Source: Cupriavidus sp. AU9028 (GTDB lineage Bacteria; Pseudomonadota; Gammaproteobacteria; Burkholderiales; Burkholderiaceae). From it: a stretch of DNA of 64,000 nucleotides. Location of the stretch: assembly GCF_019795295.1 (NCBI RefSeq), contig NZ_JAIMCG010000008.1:124001-188000 (forward strand), given 5' to 3'. Made by a program: the position numbers and the translations under genes. Every line of letters begins with the position of its first letter. Within the stretch, counting starts at the first letter, position 1. The notes beneath the pieces are model-generated. The model saw nothing but the letters and a program-made list of their open reading frames with translations. It was not told the origin of the DNA and searched no databases. Shown one piece after another: positions 46,993 to 56,030 of the stretch.

Positions 46993-47829
46993 GTGACGCC
47001 CGACCAGTATTGCCAGGAGAAAGCCGCGCAAAGCGGCTCCAGCTTCTACTACAGTTTCCTGTTCCTGCCGCCCGAGCGCCGCCGCGCCATCACCGCGCTG
47101 TATGCCTGGTGCCGCGAGGTGGACGACGTGGCCGACGAGAATCATGACCTCGCCCTCGCGCAACAGCAGTTGCTGTGGTGGCGGGCCGAACTGCAACGCC
47201 TGTTCGCCGGCGATCCCACCCATCCCACCACACGCGCGCTGCAGCCGCATCTGGCTCCCTGCGGTTTGACGCTGCCGATGCTGGCCGAAGTGCTGGACGG
47301 CATGGAGATGGACCTGACGCAGACGCGCTATCTGGACGAGATCGCGCTGGACCGCTACTGCCATTGCGTGGCCGGCGTGGTCGGCACCATGAGCGCGCGC
47401 ATCTTCGGCTACCGCAATCCGGCCACGCTGGAATTCGCCGAGAAGCTCGGCCGCTCGCTGCAACTGGTCAACATCGTGCGGGACGTCGGCGAGGATGCCC
47501 GGCGCGGGCGCATCTACCTGCCGGTCAACGTATTGCAGCGCTTCCAGGTTCCGGCCGCCGACATCCTGCAGGGCCGGCACTCGGAGCGCTTCGTCGCCCT
47601 GATGCAATACCAGGCCGAACGGGCGCGCACGCTCTATCGGGAAGCGCTGGCCGTGCTGCCGCCCGAGGACCGCCGTGCGCAGCGGGCCGGCCTGGTGATG
47701 GGCGCGATCTACCAGACGCTGCTCGACGAGGTCGAAGCGAGCGATTTCCAGGTCTTGAATCAGCGCATCTCGCTGACGCCGCTGCGCAAGCTGTGGATCG
47801 CATGGAAGACGTGGATGCGCAACGGTTAG
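46993..47829 (+). CDS. hpnD: Presqualene diphosphate synthase HpnD
   Basis: A 278-residue enzyme that joins two farnesyl diphosphates into presqualene diphosphate. The start is a GTG giving VTPDQYCQEKAAQSGSSFYYSFLFLPPERR, the typical HpnD opening. Asp-rich motifs AWCREVDDVADE and LVNIVRDVGEDARRGRIYLP are intact. It follows hpnC after 25 bases and its end overlaps hpnE by 28 bases, which implies tight translational coupling. Confidence 0.94.
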   Translation: MTPDQYCQEKAAQSGSSFYYSFLFLPPERRRAITALYAWCREVDDVADENHDLALAQQQLLWWRAELQRLFAGDPTHPTTRALQPHLAPCGLTLPMLAEVLDGMEMDLTQTRYLDEIALDRYCHCVAGVVGTMSARIFGYRNPATLEFAEKLGRSLQLVNIVRDVGEDARRGRIYLPVNVLQRFQVPAADILQGRHSERFVALMQYQAERARTLYREALAVLPPEDRRAQRAGLVMGAIYQTLLDEVEASDFQVLNQRISLTPLRKLWIAWKTWMRNG

Positions 47830-49235
47830 CGCCGTTGCCCGACAGCGACGTCGCGATCGTCGGCGGGGGCTGGGCCGGCATGGCCGCGGCGCTCGAACTG
47901 GCCCAGGCAGGCCACCGCGTGCAGGTGTTCGAGGCCGGGCCGGTGCTCGGCGGCCGGGCCCGCCGCGTGGCCCTCACCCATGCCGATATGGCGGGGCCCC
48001 TGGACAACGGCCAGCATCTGCTGCTGGGCGCCTACCGGCACACCCTGGCGCTGATGCGCCGCGCCGGGATCGATCCGGAGCGCGCGCTGGTGCGCTTGCC
48101 GCTGCAACTGTGCTACCCGGATGGCTGGAATCTGTGCGCGCCGCGTCTGCCGGCGCCATGGCATCTGCTCGGCCTCGCCCTGCGGGCGCAAGGTCCGACG
48201 CTGGCCGAACGCCTCGGCCTCGCGCGTCAGCTGCTGCCCTTGCGACGCGCATCGAACAAGCACCAGGGACAACCGCACGACACCGTGAGCCAGTGGCTCG
48301 ATGCTTGGCCAGCAGAGGCCGCGGGCCCTGGCCAGGGAGAAGACTCGCTCTGGCGCAGGCTCTGGGAGCCGCTGTGCGTGGCGGCAATGAACACGCCGGC
48401 CAATGAAGCCGACGCGGCGGTGTTCCGCCGGGTCCTGGCCGACGCGCTGTTCGGGCAGGACGGCGACAGCGACATGCTGATTCCCGCGCGGGATCTCAGT
48501 GCGCTGTTTCCTGAAGCCGCGGCGGAGGTCGTCCGCCGCGCGGGCGGCGCCGTCAGCACCGGCAGCGCCGTGCGCGGCTTCGCGGCCAGCGCCGACGGGT
48601 GGTCCATCGATACCGCACGCGGCCGTCATCGCAGCCGCGCTTTGGTCGTCGCCACGGCCCCACAGCAGGCGGCGCGTCTGCTGGCGGCGACCGGCCTTGC
48701 GGGCACCCAGGCCGCGGCGGCCATGCTCGCGGACTGGCGCTACGCGCCCATCGTCACGGTCCATGTGAACGTTGGCGGGCTGCGGCTGCCGCGTCCGTTC
48801 CTGGCGCTCTCCACGGGCGACGACCTGGGCCAGTTCGTGTTCGATCGCGCGGCACTGGCCCAGATCGCACCGGGCTGCGACAATGTATGGTCCGTCGTCA
48901 TCAGCGCCGCCGACGATGCGGTCACGCTGGCGCAGGACGAACTGGCGCGGCGCGTCCGCGACCAGCTCGCGCGTCAGCTCCGGACCTGCGTGCCCGACGC
49001 CGGCACGCTGCGCGCGGACCGTGGCCACTTCGTCGTCGCCGAGAAGCGCGCGACCTTCCGCTGCGTGCCCGGCCTGCCGCGTCCGCACAACAACATCGGC
49101 GTGGCCGGTCTTGCGCTGGCGGGCGACTATACCGCCGGACCCTATCCCGCCACCATCGAGGCGGCGATGCGCAGCGGCAGCGCCGCCGCCAGGCTGCTGA
49201 CCGACGCGGCGCCGGCGCGCGGACGACATTCCTGA
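47802..49235 (+). CDS. hpnE: Hydroxysqualene dehydroxylase HpnE
   Basis: A 477-residue FAD-dependent enzyme that reduces hydroxysqualene to squalene. The N-terminal Rossmann fold VAIVGGGWAGMAAALELAQAGHRVQVFEAG and the second FAD motif LGGRARRV are clear. The C-terminal contact GDYTAGPYPATIEAAMRSGSAAARLL is typical of the phytoene-desaturase-like family. The start at 47802 lies inside the end of hpnD; a GTG at 47811 is also possible. Squalene would feed hopanoid synthesis, but the cyclase gene is not in this window. Confidence 0.94.
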   Translation: MEDVDAQRLAPLPDSDVAIVGGGWAGMAAALELAQAGHRVQVFEAGPVLGGRARRVALTHADMAGPLDNGQHLLLGAYRHTLALMRRAGIDPERALVRLPLQLCYPDGWNLCAPRLPAPWHLLGLALRAQGPTLAERLGLARQLLPLRRASNKHQGQPHDTVSQWLDAWPAEAAGPGQGEDSLWRRLWEPLCVAAMNTPANEADAAVFRRVLADALFGQDGDSDMLIPARDLSALFPEAAAEVVRRAGGAVSTGSAVRGFAASADGWSIDTARGRHRSRALVVATAPQQAARLLAATGLAGTQAAAAMLADWRYAPIVTVHVNVGGLRLPRPFLALSTGDDLGQFVFDRAALAQIAPGCDNVWSVVISAADDAVTLAQDELARRVRDQLARQLRTCVPDAGTLRADRGHFVVAEKRATFRCVPGLPRPHNNIGVAGLALAGDYTAGPYPATIEAAMRSGSAAARLLTDAAPARGRHS

Positions 49236-49266
49236 TTCCTCCTTCACCCGAACCAACCCCTGCCAG

Positions 49267-50553
49267 ATGCAAACCAGTCCGACTTCCTCCCTTGGCCAGA
49301 CCATTCTCGATCACGCCGCATCGCTCGCCCGCTTCTCCGACATGGAGGGCGGCCTGACCTGCGCCTTCCTGACGCCGGCGCACCGGGCCGCCGCGGCCGA
49401 GCTGGCCCAACGGATGAGGGACGCCGGCATGCAGGTTCGCGTCGACGCGATCGGCAACGTGATTGGCCGCTATGCCGCCGCGGGCGACGCGCCGCTCGAC
49501 CCCAAGGGCCAGCCGCGCGTCCTGATGACCGGCTCGCATTTCGACACCGTGCGCAATGGCGGCCGCTACGACGGGCGGCTTGGCATCCTGCTGCCGATCG
49601 CGGTGGTTGCCGAGCTGAACCGTGCCGGCGTGCGCCTGCCCTACCATCTGGACGTGGTGGCCTTCGCCGAGGAGGAAGGGCTGCGCTTCAAGACCAGCTT
49701 CCTGGCCAGCAGCGTGCTGGCCGGGCGCTTCAACCCGGACCTGCTGGCGCGCACCGACGCCGACGGCGTGACGCTGGCACAGGCACTGGCCGATGCGAAA
49801 CTGGCGGGCGGCGGCGAGCTTGCCGCACTGCAGGCGGCGGCGGTCGACCCGGCTACCCTGCTCGGCTTCGTCGAAGTGCATATCGAGCAGGGACCGGTGC
49901 TGCTGCACCACGAGCTGCCGCTTGGCATCGTTACCCAGATTGCTGGCAGCAGCCGCTTCCAGGTACGGGTGACAGGACTGGCGAGCCATGCCGGCACCAC
50001 ACCGATGACGATGCGCAAGGACGCCGCGGCGGCGGCGGCTGAAATGGTGCTGCTGGTCGAATCGCGCTGCGGGCAGGCGCCGACGCTGGTGGGCACGGTC
50101 GGTCAGTTCACCGTGCCGGACGGCTCCAGCAACGTGATCCCGGCCGCCTGCCACTTTTCGATGGATATCCGCGCCGGCGACGATGCGCTGCGCGAGGCCG
50201 CCATCGCCGATATCGTGGCGGGCATCGAGGCGATCGCGCAGCGGCGCGGCGTGCGCGCCGAGGTGGAACGGGTGCCGCCGGTCAACAACGCGCCTTGCGC
50301 GAGCTGGCTGCGCGATCAGTTCGCCGCGGTGCTGACCAAGCGCGGGCTGCCCGCGTTCGAGTTGCCCTCGGGCGCCGGCCACGACGCGATGATGATGCAT
50401 CGGATCACCGATGTCGCGATGCTGTTCGTCCGCTGCGGCAACGGCGGCATCAGCCACAATCCGCTGGAGACCATCACGGCGGAAGATGCGCAACTGGCGG
50501 CGGAAGTGTTCGTCGACTTCTTGCGGCACTTCCGCCCGAAGCAGGAGGACTGA
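49267..50553 (+). CDS. M20-family Zn amidohydrolase (allantoate amidohydrolase / N-carbamoyl-L-amino-acid hydrolase)
   Basis: A 428-residue dinuclear zinc enzyme. Ligands and catalytic residues are visible: His in GSHFDTVRNGGRYDG, the bridging Asp in RYDGRLGI, Glu pair in AFAEEEGLRFKT, His in EVHIEQGPVL and His in SGAGHDAMMMHRI. The family removes carbamoyl or ureido groups from allantoate, ureidoglycine or N-carbamoyl amino acids; sequence alone does not decide. It follows hpnE after 31 bases but with no obvious metabolic link. It may relate to the amide-catabolic modules elsewhere in the window. Confidence 0.9.
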   Translation: MQTSPTSSLGQTILDHAASLARFSDMEGGLTCAFLTPAHRAAAAELAQRMRDAGMQVRVDAIGNVIGRYAAAGDAPLDPKGQPRVLMTGSHFDTVRNGGRYDGRLGILLPIAVVAELNRAGVRLPYHLDVVAFAEEEGLRFKTSFLASSVLAGRFNPDLLARTDADGVTLAQALADAKLAGGGELAALQAAAVDPATLLGFVEVHIEQGPVLLHHELPLGIVTQIAGSSRFQVRVTGLASHAGTTPMTMRKDAAAAAAEMVLLVESRCGQAPTLVGTVGQFTVPDGSSNVIPAACHFSMDIRAGDDALREAAIADIVAGIEAIAQRRGVRAEVERVPPVNNAPCASWLRDQFAAVLTKRGLPAFELPSGAGHDAMMMHRITDVAMLFVRCGNGGISHNPLETITAEDAQLAAEVFVDFLRHFRPKQED

Positions 50554-50595
50554 GGGACCGCGAGAAAGGCAGGCCGGGTGGTCGGGACCGGCAGC

Positions 50596-50970
50596 CTAGC
50601 CGCCGTGGTACATTTCCCGGCCAAGCTCGTACAGGCTCTGGCGCAGCCGGCGGCGCTCCTCGGCCGACAGGCCGCCGCGTTGCGACCGGCCGGCGTCCCG
50701 CTCGGCGCGATAGCGCAGGGCGCGGGCCCGCGCCTCGCGCTGCGTAGCGGCACGCTTGGGCACGACCCGGTCGCGCTCCTGGCGGGCGACGCCATCAGGG
50801 GCGCGCCCCGTCCGTCCGTGCCCCTGCATCAGCGCGCTGACACCGGGCGACTGCGCCCAGGCCACTCCGTGGCAGCACAGCAGGAAAAGAACGCCGGCGA
50901 TGCGGCGTTTCGCACGGCCGAAACGATGGGGAGACTGCCGGTCGGTATTCGGTTTCATCGATAATGTCAT
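50596..50970 (-). CDS. Small secreted hypothetical protein
   Basis: A 124-residue protein with a signal peptide (RRIAGVLFLLCCHGVAWAQ-SPG). The mature part is very basic and Arg/Glu-rich (AATQREARARALRYRAERDAG) and ends in LSAEERRRLRQSLYELGREMYHGG, a helical tail. The start at 50970 has GAGG six bases upstream. It is divergent from ompR and shares its 167-bp upstream region, so it may be controlled by OmpR. Function unknown. Confidence 0.7.
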   Translation of the reverse strand: MTLSMKPNTDRQSPHRFGRAKRRIAGVLFLLCCHGVAWAQSPGVSALMQGHGRTGRAPDGVARQERDRVVPKRAATQREARARALRYRAERDAGRSQRGGLSAEERRRLRQSLYELGREMYHGG

Positions 50971-51073
50971 GCCCGTCCTCGCACGGACGCGCCCTCGGAA
51001 CGACCAGGGTGCGCCTGCCGTGACGCAGGCGCAGTGTAATCGCACCTGACAACGCGGCCTGGGCGCGAGCGCA

Positions 51074-51128
51074 GTAACCGTTGTAACCTTTTGTTAAGCC
51101 GTTTCGCCCCCCTTCGGGACTCGTTAAG
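51074..51128. promoter_or_regulatory. Direct-repeat operator candidate before ompR
   Basis: GTAACC at 51074-51079 and 51083-51088, then GTTAAG at 51093-51098 and again at 51123-51128. Starts are 9 and 10 bases apart for the first three. OmpR-family regulators bind tandem direct repeats of about this period, so this may be an autoregulatory site also serving the divergent secreted-protein gene. Confidence 0.45.
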
Positions 51129-51137
51129 ATTAGCGCC

Positions 51138-51860
51138 ATGGAAAATACCAGCCACAAGATTCTCGTCGTGGACGACGACCCTCGTCTGCGCGACCTGCTG
51201 CGCCGCTATCTGGGCGAGCAGGGTTTCACCGTGCTGGTGGCGGAGAACGCCACCGCCATGAACAAGCTCTGGCTGCGCGAACGCTTCGACCTGCTGGTGC
51301 TCGACCTGATGATGCCCGGGGAAGACGGGTTGTCGATCTGCCGGCGGTTGCGCGGTGCCAACGACCAGACCCCGATCATCATGCTGACGGCCAAGGGCGA
51401 GGATGTGGACCGCATCGTCGGCCTGGAGATGGGCGCCGACGATTACCTGCCCAAGCCGTTCAATCCGCGCGAGCTGATCGCGCGGATCCACGCCGTGCTG
51501 CGCCGCAAGGGCCCGGCCGAAGTGCCGGGCGCGCCGTCGGAAACGCCGGAGACCTTTGCCTTCGGCGACTTCGTGCTGAACCTGGCGACCCGTACGCTGA
51601 GCAAGAACGACGAGGAAATCACCCTGACCACCGGCGAGTTCTCGGTGCTGAAGGTGTTCGCCCGCCATCCCCGCCAGCCGCTGTCGCGCGAGAAGCTGAT
51701 GGAAATGGCGCGGGGACGCGAGTACGAAGTATTCGACCGCAGTCTGGACGTGCAGATCTCGCGGCTGCGCAAGCTGATCGAGCCCGATCCGAGCAACCCC
51801 CGCTTTATCCAGACCGTCTGGGGCCTGGGTTACGTGTTCATCCCGGACGGCGTCAAGTAA
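51138..51860 (+). CDS. ompR: Two-component response regulator OmpR
   Basis: A 240-residue DNA-binding regulator. The receiver domain (residues 1-125) has acidic pocket VVDDDPRLRDL, phospho-acceptor Asp56 in LLVLDLMMPGEDG, Thr in MLTAKG and Lys in LPKPFNPREL. The C-terminal winged helix has the OmpR-type LTTGEFSVLKVFARHPRQPLSREKLMEMARGREYEVFDRSLDVQISRLRKLIE. It is likely phosphorylated by the next gene's product to control outer-membrane functions. The upstream ribosome-binding site is weak. Confidence 0.94.
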   Translation: MENTSHKILVVDDDPRLRDLLRRYLGEQGFTVLVAENATAMNKLWLRERFDLLVLDLMMPGEDGLSICRRLRGANDQTPIIMLTAKGEDVDRIVGLEMGADDYLPKPFNPRELIARIHAVLRRKGPAEVPGAPSETPETFAFGDFVLNLATRTLSKNDEEITLTTGEFSVLKVFARHPRQPLSREKLMEMARGREYEVFDRSLDVQISRLRKLIEPDPSNPRFIQTVWGLGYVFIPDGVK

Positions 51861-51875
51861 GGCACGGCGGTCGAG

Positions 51876-53225
51876 GTGCCGACACGTATCAAGCGCACAG
51901 CCACGCGCTTCTTCGGTTCGCTGTTCTGGCGAACCTTCATGCTGATCGCGCTGTTGCTGGCCATCTCGCTGGGCATCTGGTTTCAGAGCTACCGGCTGTT
52001 CGAACGCGCCCCGCGTGCCCAGCAGATCGCCATGCAGGTGGTCAGCGTGGTCAAGCTGACGCGCGCCGCCCTGCTTTACTCGGACCCCGCCCGGCGCCGC
52101 TTCCTGCTGCTCGACCTGGTGCAGAATGAAGGCATCAAGGTCTATCCGCGCGAGCGGGACGACGACTTCACCACGCCCACCGCCAATCCCTTCCTGACCC
52201 AGCTGGTGCAGCAGGAGATCCGCGAGCGGTTGGGCGGCGATACGGTGATCGCCACCACGGTCAACGATATCCCGGGCGTCTGGGTCAGCTTCGAGATCGA
52301 GGGGGACGACTACTGGGTGGCGATCAGCCCCGAGCGCTTCGAACGGGTGCCGGGCCTGCAATGGCTGTGGTGGACGGTGGCCGCGGTGCTGCTGTCGATC
52401 TTCGGCGCGGCCTTCATCACCGCGCGGGTCAACCGGCCGCTGAAGCGGCTCGCGGACGCGGCCCGCGCCATCGGCGCCGGCGGCGCACCGCCGCCGCTAC
52501 CCGAGCACGGCGCCAGCGAGGTGGCGCAGGCCAATCACAGCTTCAACCAGATGGTGCGCGACCTGCGCCAGGTGGACGATGACCGGCTGGTGATGCTGGC
52601 GGGGATCTCGCACGACCTGCGCACGCCGCTGACCCGGCTGCGGCTGGAAACGGAGATGTCCCCGGTGGACGACTGCACGCGCGAGGCGATGATCACCGAC
52701 ATCGAGCAGATGGACGCGATCATCGGGCAGTTCCTCAACTACGCGCGCCCCACCCAGGACAGCAGCGAACCGGTCGACCTGACCGCCGTGGTCAAGGACG
52801 CGGTGAACGTCTATGCCGCCCACGACGACGTGCGCATCGACGTGCGCGCCAACGGGCCGGTACTGGCGCTCGCCAACCGGATGGAAGTGCGGCGGATCCT
52901 GGACAATCTGGTGGAGAACGCCAGGCGCTACGCCAAGAATCCGGAAACCGGCATTGCCCAGGTCGAGATCACCACGCGCTGCCATGACCGCGAGTCGGTG
53001 CTGGTGGTGGCCGACCGCGGCGCCGGGGTACCCGAATCGCAGTTGCCGTTGCTGACCCGTCCCTTCTACCGGCTCGATGCGGCCCGCAGCGAAGCGAAGG
53101 GCGCGGGGCTTGGCATGTCGATCGTCAACCGGATCATGCAGCGCAACGGCGGCCGTCTGCTGCTGACGAACCGGCCGCCGCCCGGCAGTGGCCTGATCGT
53201 CAGCGCATGCTTCAGAAAGGCATGA
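51876..53225 (+). CDS. envZ: Sensor histidine kinase EnvZ
   Basis: A 449-residue inner-membrane kinase. Two membrane helices (about residues 18-40 and 163-188) flank a periplasmic domain. HAMP is at about 190-240. The phospho-acceptor is His246 in AGISHDLRTPLTRLRLE. The ATP-binding domain has N-box NLVENARRYA, G1 DRGAGVPESQL and G2 KGAGLGMSIVNRI. The start is a GTG at 51876, 15 bases after the ompR stop. Standard EnvZ partner of OmpR. Confidence 0.93.
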   Translation: MPTRIKRTATRFFGSLFWRTFMLIALLLAISLGIWFQSYRLFERAPRAQQIAMQVVSVVKLTRAALLYSDPARRRFLLLDLVQNEGIKVYPRERDDDFTTPTANPFLTQLVQQEIRERLGGDTVIATTVNDIPGVWVSFEIEGDDYWVAISPERFERVPGLQWLWWTVAAVLLSIFGAAFITARVNRPLKRLADAARAIGAGGAPPPLPEHGASEVAQANHSFNQMVRDLRQVDDDRLVMLAGISHDLRTPLTRLRLETEMSPVDDCTREAMITDIEQMDAIIGQFLNYARPTQDSSEPVDLTAVVKDAVNVYAAHDDVRIDVRANGPVLALANRMEVRRILDNLVENARRYAKNPETGIAQVEITTRCHDRESVLVVADRGAGVPESQLPLLTRPFYRLDAARSEAKGAGLGMSIVNRIMQRNGGRLLLTNRPPPGSGLIVSACFRKA

Positions 53226-53506
53226 CCCTGCGCCTCGCAGAACTATCCTGCCATCGCACGGTCATCGTTTGAAAGCACGCTTGCCGTCGGTGAAGACCTG
53301 CCGCTCTCCCCGGCTCTCTCCACTCGAAGGCCAGAGGGGGGAAGCGTCTCTGCCGGCCCACCACTGCCCCCTATCGCCCTCTTTGAGATTTTCAATTAGC
53401 CCTTGGCGAGAGGATGCTGCATACTCCCCTTTCGTTGGGCTGGCGGCCATTGTCCGCAATTGGCCGGCCAGCGCAGGCATTTGTTCAACCGTATCAGGAG
53501 AAGTCC

Positions 53507-54055
53507 ATGAAGACCGTTGGTGACAAGCTCGAACCGTTCCACGTTGTCGGTGTCAAGCCGGGTTTCAACAACCACGAAGAGAACGGCCAGTCCGCTTTCG
53601 AAGACATCACCGAGAAGTCGTTCGAAGGCAAGTGGAAGATCATTTACTTCTACCCGAAGGACTTCACCTTCGTCTGCCCGACCGAAATCGTGGCCTTCGC
53701 CAAGCTGAACCAGGACTTCGCCGACCGCGACGCAGTCGTGCTGGGTGGCTCGACCGACAACGAGTTCGTCAAGCTGGCATGGCGCCGTGAACACAAGGAC
53801 CTGGACAAGCTGCCGTCGTACCAGTTTGCCGACACCACCGGCTCGCTGATCGACCAGCTGGGCGTGCGCGAGAAGGACGCTGGCGTTGCTCTGCGCGCCA
53901 CCTTCATCGTCGATCCGGACAACGTGATCCAGCACGTTTCGGTGAACAACCTGAACGTCGGCCGTAACCCGGAAGAAGTGCTGCGTATCCTCGACGGTCT
54001 GCAGACGGACGAGCTGTGCCCGTGCAACCGCGCCGTTGGCGGCGCCACGCTGTAA
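53507..54055 (+). CDS. ahpC: Alkyl hydroperoxide reductase subunit C (peroxiredoxin)
   Basis: A 182-residue cytoplasmic peroxiredoxin that reduces organic peroxides and hydrogen peroxide. The peroxidatic Cys57 is in FYPKDFTFVCPTE. The C-terminal resolving region is DELCPCNRAVGG with Cys171 and Cys173. It is paired with AhpD, as in AhpC proteins reduced by AhpD instead of AhpF. CAGGAG lies six bases before the ATG. Codon use is strongly optimised, which fits a highly expressed protein. The 281-bp upstream gap 53226-53506 shows no gene; no convincing OxyR site was recognised by eye. Confidence 0.96.
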   Translation: MKTVGDKLEPFHVVGVKPGFNNHEENGQSAFEDITEKSFEGKWKIIYFYPKDFTFVCPTEIVAFAKLNQDFADRDAVVLGGSTDNEFVKLAWRREHKDLDKLPSYQFADTTGSLIDQLGVREKDAGVALRATFIVDPDNVIQHVSVNNLNVGRNPEEVLRILDGLQTDELCPCNRAVGGATL

Positions 54056-54107
54056 GGTCGATGCGAACGTCCCTGCCGGCCAGGCCGGTAGGCACGCGCA
54101 GGACCGA

Positions 54108-54154
54108 GCGGGGGAATATTCCCCCGCCATCAAACCCGCCTGTGCGGGTTTTTT
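54108..54154 (+). terminator. Palindrome and terminator between ahpC and ahpD
   Basis: A perfect 20-bp palindrome (54108-54127, centre AATATT) is followed by AAACCCGC-CTGT-GCGGGTTT (54132-54151) and a T-run through 54154. The second hairpin is a standard terminator. ahpD begins 26 bases later, so its expression probably depends on read-through or processing. Confidence 0.88.
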
Positions 54155-54179
54155 GAGCCCAATGCGATAGGAGAATTTT

Positions 54180-54701
54180 ATGGAATTCCTCAGCACGATC
54201 AAGAATCTTGTCCCGGACTACGCCAAGGACATCCGCCTGAACCTGGACGGCACCATCGCCCGCTCTTCGCTGGAAGGCAACGATGCGGTCGGCGTGGCGC
54301 TGGCCGCGGCGTTCGCCGCCAAGAGCAAGATCATCGTCGATGCCATCCGCAATGCCGGCGTGCTGTCGCCCGAGGAATTGAACGGCGCATTGACGGCCGC
54401 CGCGCTGATGGGCATGAACAACGTCTGGTACCCGTACATCGAAATGGCGGGCGACAAGGATCTGGCGAGCCAGCCGGCAGGCCTGCGCATGAACGCGTAC
54501 GCGACGCACGGCGGCGTGGACAAGCGCCGTTTCGAAATGTACGCGCTGGCCGCCTCGATCGTCGGCAAGTGCCACTTCTGCGTCAAGTCGCACTATGAAC
54601 TGCTGAAGAACGAGCAGGGCATGACTTCGCAGCAGCTGCGCGATGTCGGCCGTATCGCCGCAGTGATCGCCGCCGCCGCGAACGTGATCGCCGCCGAGTA
54701 A
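54180..54701 (+). CDS. ahpD: Alkyl hydroperoxidase AhpD
   Basis: A 173-residue enzyme that keeps AhpC reduced, using the lipoamide/dihydrolipoamide system. All catalytic positions of the family are present: Glu119, Cys131, His132, Cys134 and His138 (CHFCVKSH). The length is standard. AGGAG lies six bases before the ATG. It is downstream of ahpC, its physiological partner. Confidence 0.96.
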   Translation: MEFLSTIKNLVPDYAKDIRLNLDGTIARSSLEGNDAVGVALAAAFAAKSKIIVDAIRNAGVLSPEELNGALTAAALMGMNNVWYPYIEMAGDKDLASQPAGLRMNAYATHGGVDKRRFEMYALAASIVGKCHFCVKSHYELLKNEQGMTSQQLRDVGRIAAVIAAAANVIAAE

Positions 54702-54724
54702 GCCGCGCCGTCCTGCGCATTGCC

Positions 54725-54747
54725 GGCCCCCTGACGGGGGCCGTTTT
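54725..54747 (+). terminator. Rho-independent terminator after ahpD
   Basis: GGCCCCC-TGAC-GGGGGCC (54725-54742) followed by GTTTT, 23 bases after the ahpD stop. Confidence 0.85.
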
Positions 54748-54921
54748 CGTTCGCCCGGTGCGTCGGTGCGACACCGACTGCGCCCGCTGCCTGGCCGGCC
54801 TACAATGCGAGGCACGCCCCTGCAACGAAGCGGCTTCGGGCCGCCCGCCGGCAGGTTTCAGGGATATGGCGCGACAATGCGCGCCGTCCAGATCGCCCCG
54901 CCCGGATAGCCGCGGATTGCC

Positions 54922-55503
54922 ATGAGTCAGCTGCCCTCCCCGTCGTCCCCCCGCTTCCACTACCGCCTCGCCACCGCGTCCGACTGGGGCGATATCGCCA
55001 CCGTCACCCAGGAAGCCTACGCGCAGTATCACCTGGAGATCATGGAGGACTGTCGCTCGTCCTTCCAGCAGGGAATGCGCTCGGTCCTCGCCTCAAACTC
55101 GGCCGAAATGGAATGGTGGGTGGCGGAGGCCGACCACGGCATCAGCGGAGCGGTCCTGTTCTGCCACCCTGGTGCCACCCTGCAGGCGCTGGACGGCAGC
55201 ACCATCACGCTGGCGCTACCCGAAGCGCGGCTGCTTGCGGTCAGTACGAGCGCGCGCGGACTGGGGCTGGGACGAACGCTGATGCAAATCTGCATCGAGC
55301 GGGCACGCGACATCGGCGCGCCCGGCCTGATGGTGCGCACCATGCCGGAGATGGCGGCGGCCAACCGTCTGTGCGAACAGATGGGCTTTACGCGCCGGAC
55401 CGAAGCCGGCGCCCGCTCGGGACCGCTGGAGCGGCTGGTGGACTACGTCTATCCGGTAACGAAGGAAGCGCCACCGGAGCCGCCGGCGCAGCCCGCGCTC
55501 TGA
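54922..55503 (+). CDS. GNAT-family N-acetyltransferase
   Basis: A 193-residue acetyltransferase. The acetyl-CoA pocket (motif A) is AVSTSARGLGLGRTLMQICIERARDIGAPGLMVRT, and motif B follows with AANRLCEQMGFTRR. The acceptor substrate cannot be told from sequence. It is convergent with ispF, with only 17 bases between the stops. TACAAT-type -10 sequence occurs about 120 bases upstream (54801-54806). Confidence 0.87.
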   Translation: MSQLPSPSSPRFHYRLATASDWGDIATVTQEAYAQYHLEIMEDCRSSFQQGMRSVLASNSAEMEWWVAEADHGISGAVLFCHPGATLQALDGSTITLALPEARLLAVSTSARGLGLGRTLMQICIERARDIGAPGLMVRTMPEMAAANRLCEQMGFTRRTEAGARSGPLERLVDYVYPVTKEAPPEPPAQPAL

Positions 55504-55520
55504 ACTGCGCGGCGGGCGTG

Positions 55521-56030
55521 TCAGTCCTGCGCGGCCCCGCCCTCGTTGCGCCAGATCAGCACCGCTGCCTGCGCGACGATGCCTTCCTGCCTCCCCTCGA
55601 ATCCCAGCTTCTCGTTGGTCTTGGCCTTGACGTTGCAGCGGTCGGCGGGAATGCCCAGGTCCTCCGCCAGGTTCGCCACCATCGCCCCGATATGCGGTGC
55701 CAGCTTCGGCGCCTGCGCGATCACCGTCGCATCGACGTTGCCAACCGCATAGCCCGCGCGCCGCACGCGCAGCACCGCCTCGCGCAACAGGGCGCGGCTG
55801 TCGGCGCCAGCGAAGGCGGGGTCGGTATCCGGGAAATGGCGGCCGATATCGCCCAGCCCTGCCGCGCCGAACAGCGCATCGGTCACCGCGTGCAGCAGCG
55901 CGTCCGCGTCGGAATGGCCGAGCAGGCCGCGGTCATGGGGAATCGTCACGCCGCCGAGGATCAGCGGGCGGCCGGGCACCAGGGCATGGACGTCATAGCC
56001 CTGCCCGACACGAAAGTCGAAAGGCATCAT
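55521..56030 (-). CDS. ispF: 2-C-methyl-D-erythritol 2,4-cyclodiphosphate synthase
   Basis: A 169-residue enzyme of the MEP isoprenoid pathway; a trimer that forms the cyclic diphosphate with loss of CMP. The zinc-site residues are Asp13 and His15 in GQGYDVHAL, plus His in [16 protein letters not shown]. The C-terminal [19 protein letters not shown] is typical. The start at 56030 overlaps the ispD stop by ATGA, so it is coupled to ispD. Its product feeds the farnesyl diphosphate used by HpnD. Confidence 0.97.
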   Translation of the reverse strand: MMPFDFRVGQGYDVHALVPGRPLILGGVTIPHDRGLLGHSDADALLHAVTDALFGAAGLGDIGRHFPDTDPAFAGADSRALLREAVLRVRRAGYAVGNVDATVIAQAPKLAPHIGAMVANLAEDLGIPADRCNVKAKTNEKLGFEGRQEGIVAQAAVLIWRNEGGAAQD

